64,000 nt of DNA, taken from contig CM042011.1 of the NCBI GenBank assembly GCA_023525715.1, forward strand, positions 60,995,354 through 61,059,353, in the 5' to 3' direction. A program made the position numbers and the translations under genes. Below are positions 62,800-64,000 of this stretch, one piece after another (positions within the stretch are counted from its first letter, which is position 1; the number at the start of each line of letters is the position of its first letter). Source of the stretch: Cichorium intybus (lineage: Eukaryota > Streptophyta > Magnoliopsida > Asterales > Asteraceae). The notes under the pieces are model-generated. The model was given only the letters and a program-made list of their open reading frames with translations. It was not told the origin of the DNA and did no database searches.

Positions 62800-63874
62800 A
62801 TGGAACAAAATCCAAACACCCCACCTTCAAACCAAAACCGCGAATATGATCCGTTCGGATTAAACTCGACCCCGCGTCAATACCCGAATCTTGAATCGCC
62901 CCGCGGTGGTTTTATGAATTTACTTCAAGGCGGGTCTCCGATCGCACAACCACCACTTTTTCAACAACCATATCCGCCATTCAACTCATATCAACAATTT
63001 CAACCTCCGTTTCCGTTTCAACCGCAAGGATTCCAAGCCCAATCGTCGCAACCACCGATGTCACAACCACCACCGCAACCGGTGTCTCCCGATATGGTTC
63101 AAGAGACACAAGAGGAAGGTGACAACCAAACCCGCCGAGCCGAAAGGAAGAAGGCAAAACAAACGGGGGGCGAAAAAAGAACGAATTGGACGAAAGAGGA
63201 GGAATTAAACTTGGTGAAGGCGTACATTTCCGCTTCCGTTAACCCGATCGTCGGGGACTCGCAAACGCTTGATACTTTCTGGAACAAAGTTCAAGCGAAT
63301 TTTTACGAGTTGATGGGCGAAAAAAACGGAACATGGATAAAATTTCGGGGAAATTTCGAGATATGCGACTAAAGCTCAACGCTTTTAACGACATCTTCAA
63401 CAATCTCGCGAATATGTGGAAAAGCGGGTCCAACGACTTCGACGTTTTGAACGCGGCGTTAAAACAATAAGAAACAACAACGCCCACGAAAAAAGCGTTC
63501 CCGTATATGCAACCTTGGAGCGAGTTGCGAAAACAACCCAAATGGCTACTTGTCGAAGATTCACAATCTTCGGGAACGAAACGCTCGAGGTCGGTCCACC
63601 AAGAAATGTCACAACAATCGGACGGGCGTACGTATATCGACGTGAATGACGAGCCCGTGGATCTCGATGAAGACGAGCCCCAACCGATCCGTCGACCGAT
63701 GGAGCGAGTCCAGGCAAAAAAGCCGGCAAGAAAGCGGCTTCGGGTTCCGGATCGGAGTCGAATGTTATGGAATTGTTTGGCGAAAAATTCGACCGATACG
63801 TCCAATTACAAAGCGACAAGGTCGGGATTATGGGTGTCACACCCCGATCCTTGGCGGAATCGATCAAGGCGTGA
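62800..63874 (+). pseudogene. PIF/Harbinger-associated Myb/SANT-like protein, two frameshifts and one stop
   Basis: The N-terminus (MEQNPNTPPSNQNREYDPFG) and a Pro/Gln-rich segment to about residue 105 lead into a Myb/SANT-like domain (RTNWTKEEELNLVKAYISAS, then TFWNKVQANFYELMG). This is the ORF found beside PIF/Harbinger transposases, often annotated as 'glutathione S-transferase T3-like' or NAM-associated protein in plants; it binds DNA at transposon ends. The first frame ends at 63372. Similarity continues in the next frame (DMRLKLNAFNDIFNNLANMW), with a TAA near 63469 where Tyr is expected. A second shift near 63711 leads to a serine/glycine-rich C-terminus ending in TGA at 63872-63874. 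No transposase frame is in the window; it may lie to the right. Confidence 0.72.
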
Positions 63875-64000
63875 TATATTGTTCAAAGTCTCATGACAAC
63901 TATGTTATGATATGATTAGATTCAATTAAGTACTAAGTATGGAAACAAAATCCACAACATACAAATACAAATCCAAATACAACAACATTTATTACATCAA
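63875..64000. other. Right window edge, non-coding
   Basis: Nothing recognised in 126 bases. Confidence 0.3.

Overview
The window is plant nuclear DNA, almost certainly from a eudicot. The retroelement and transposase protein families and the long pyrimidine-rich LTRs suggest Asteraceae, but that last step is inference. It is a transposon-dense region with one recognisable single-copy host gene: the mitochondrial cytochrome c maturation gene CCMH (minus strand, 32888-34324, three exons). Its last exon carries one extra C that shifts the frame near the C-terminus. Almost everything else is mobile DNA, much of it nested.

Left block (1-30430). A copia-like element with LTRs and gag only (element B, minus strand) is the oldest layer. 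Into its LTR went an Athila-type Ty3/gypsy element, whose right part fills 1-14378. This Athila has gag-protease and the env-like ORF1 but no reverse transcriptase or integrase. Its 3' LTR was then split by Copia A (4631-13927, minus strand), which is nearly complete. The gag of B was split by element C (18705-28645), a LARD-like element with 2.9-kb LTRs, a non-coding pyrimidine-rich interior and a perfect 5-bp target duplication.

Middle block (30430-40640). It holds a multi-exon fragment of a plant transposase-like (Ptta/En/Spm type) gene with a nonsense codon, a 329-bp solo copia LTR with perfect target duplication, CCMH, a truncated gag-only copia element (G) with a minisatellite leader, a foldback MITE embedded in AT microsatellites, a 0.33-kb duplicated segment, and the C-terminal relic of a non-LTR-type reverse transcriptase carrying a zinc knuckle and a restriction-like endonuclease motif.

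Right block (40637-64000). Element D (40637-54184) is a second, better preserved copy of the family of B. It holds two solo LTRs (F1, F2) of the same superfamily as C, each with a perfect 5-bp target duplication. Next come a LINE zinc-binding fragment and a degenerate MITE-like inverted repeat that hosts Copia E (55114-60250). E has two LTRs that I could not tell apart and one uninterrupted frame except for four transition-type stop codons. The window ends with a PIF/Harbinger-associated Myb/SANT-like pseudogene behind an AT microsatellite.

The most promising unexplained signal is in the non-coding parts of B and D. They carry a dispersed family of hairpins around a conserved core (consensus GTGTCGGTAAACCACACACG). 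The stems change sequence while keeping base pairing, and the hairpins sit beside other tandem hairpin repeats. This suggests that a structured RNA (or DNA) is conserved in a gag-only retroelement. A second signal is a block in front of the Athila env-like frame that copies the GC-box/GC-box/TATA layout of the LTR promoter and is followed by a plausible intron.
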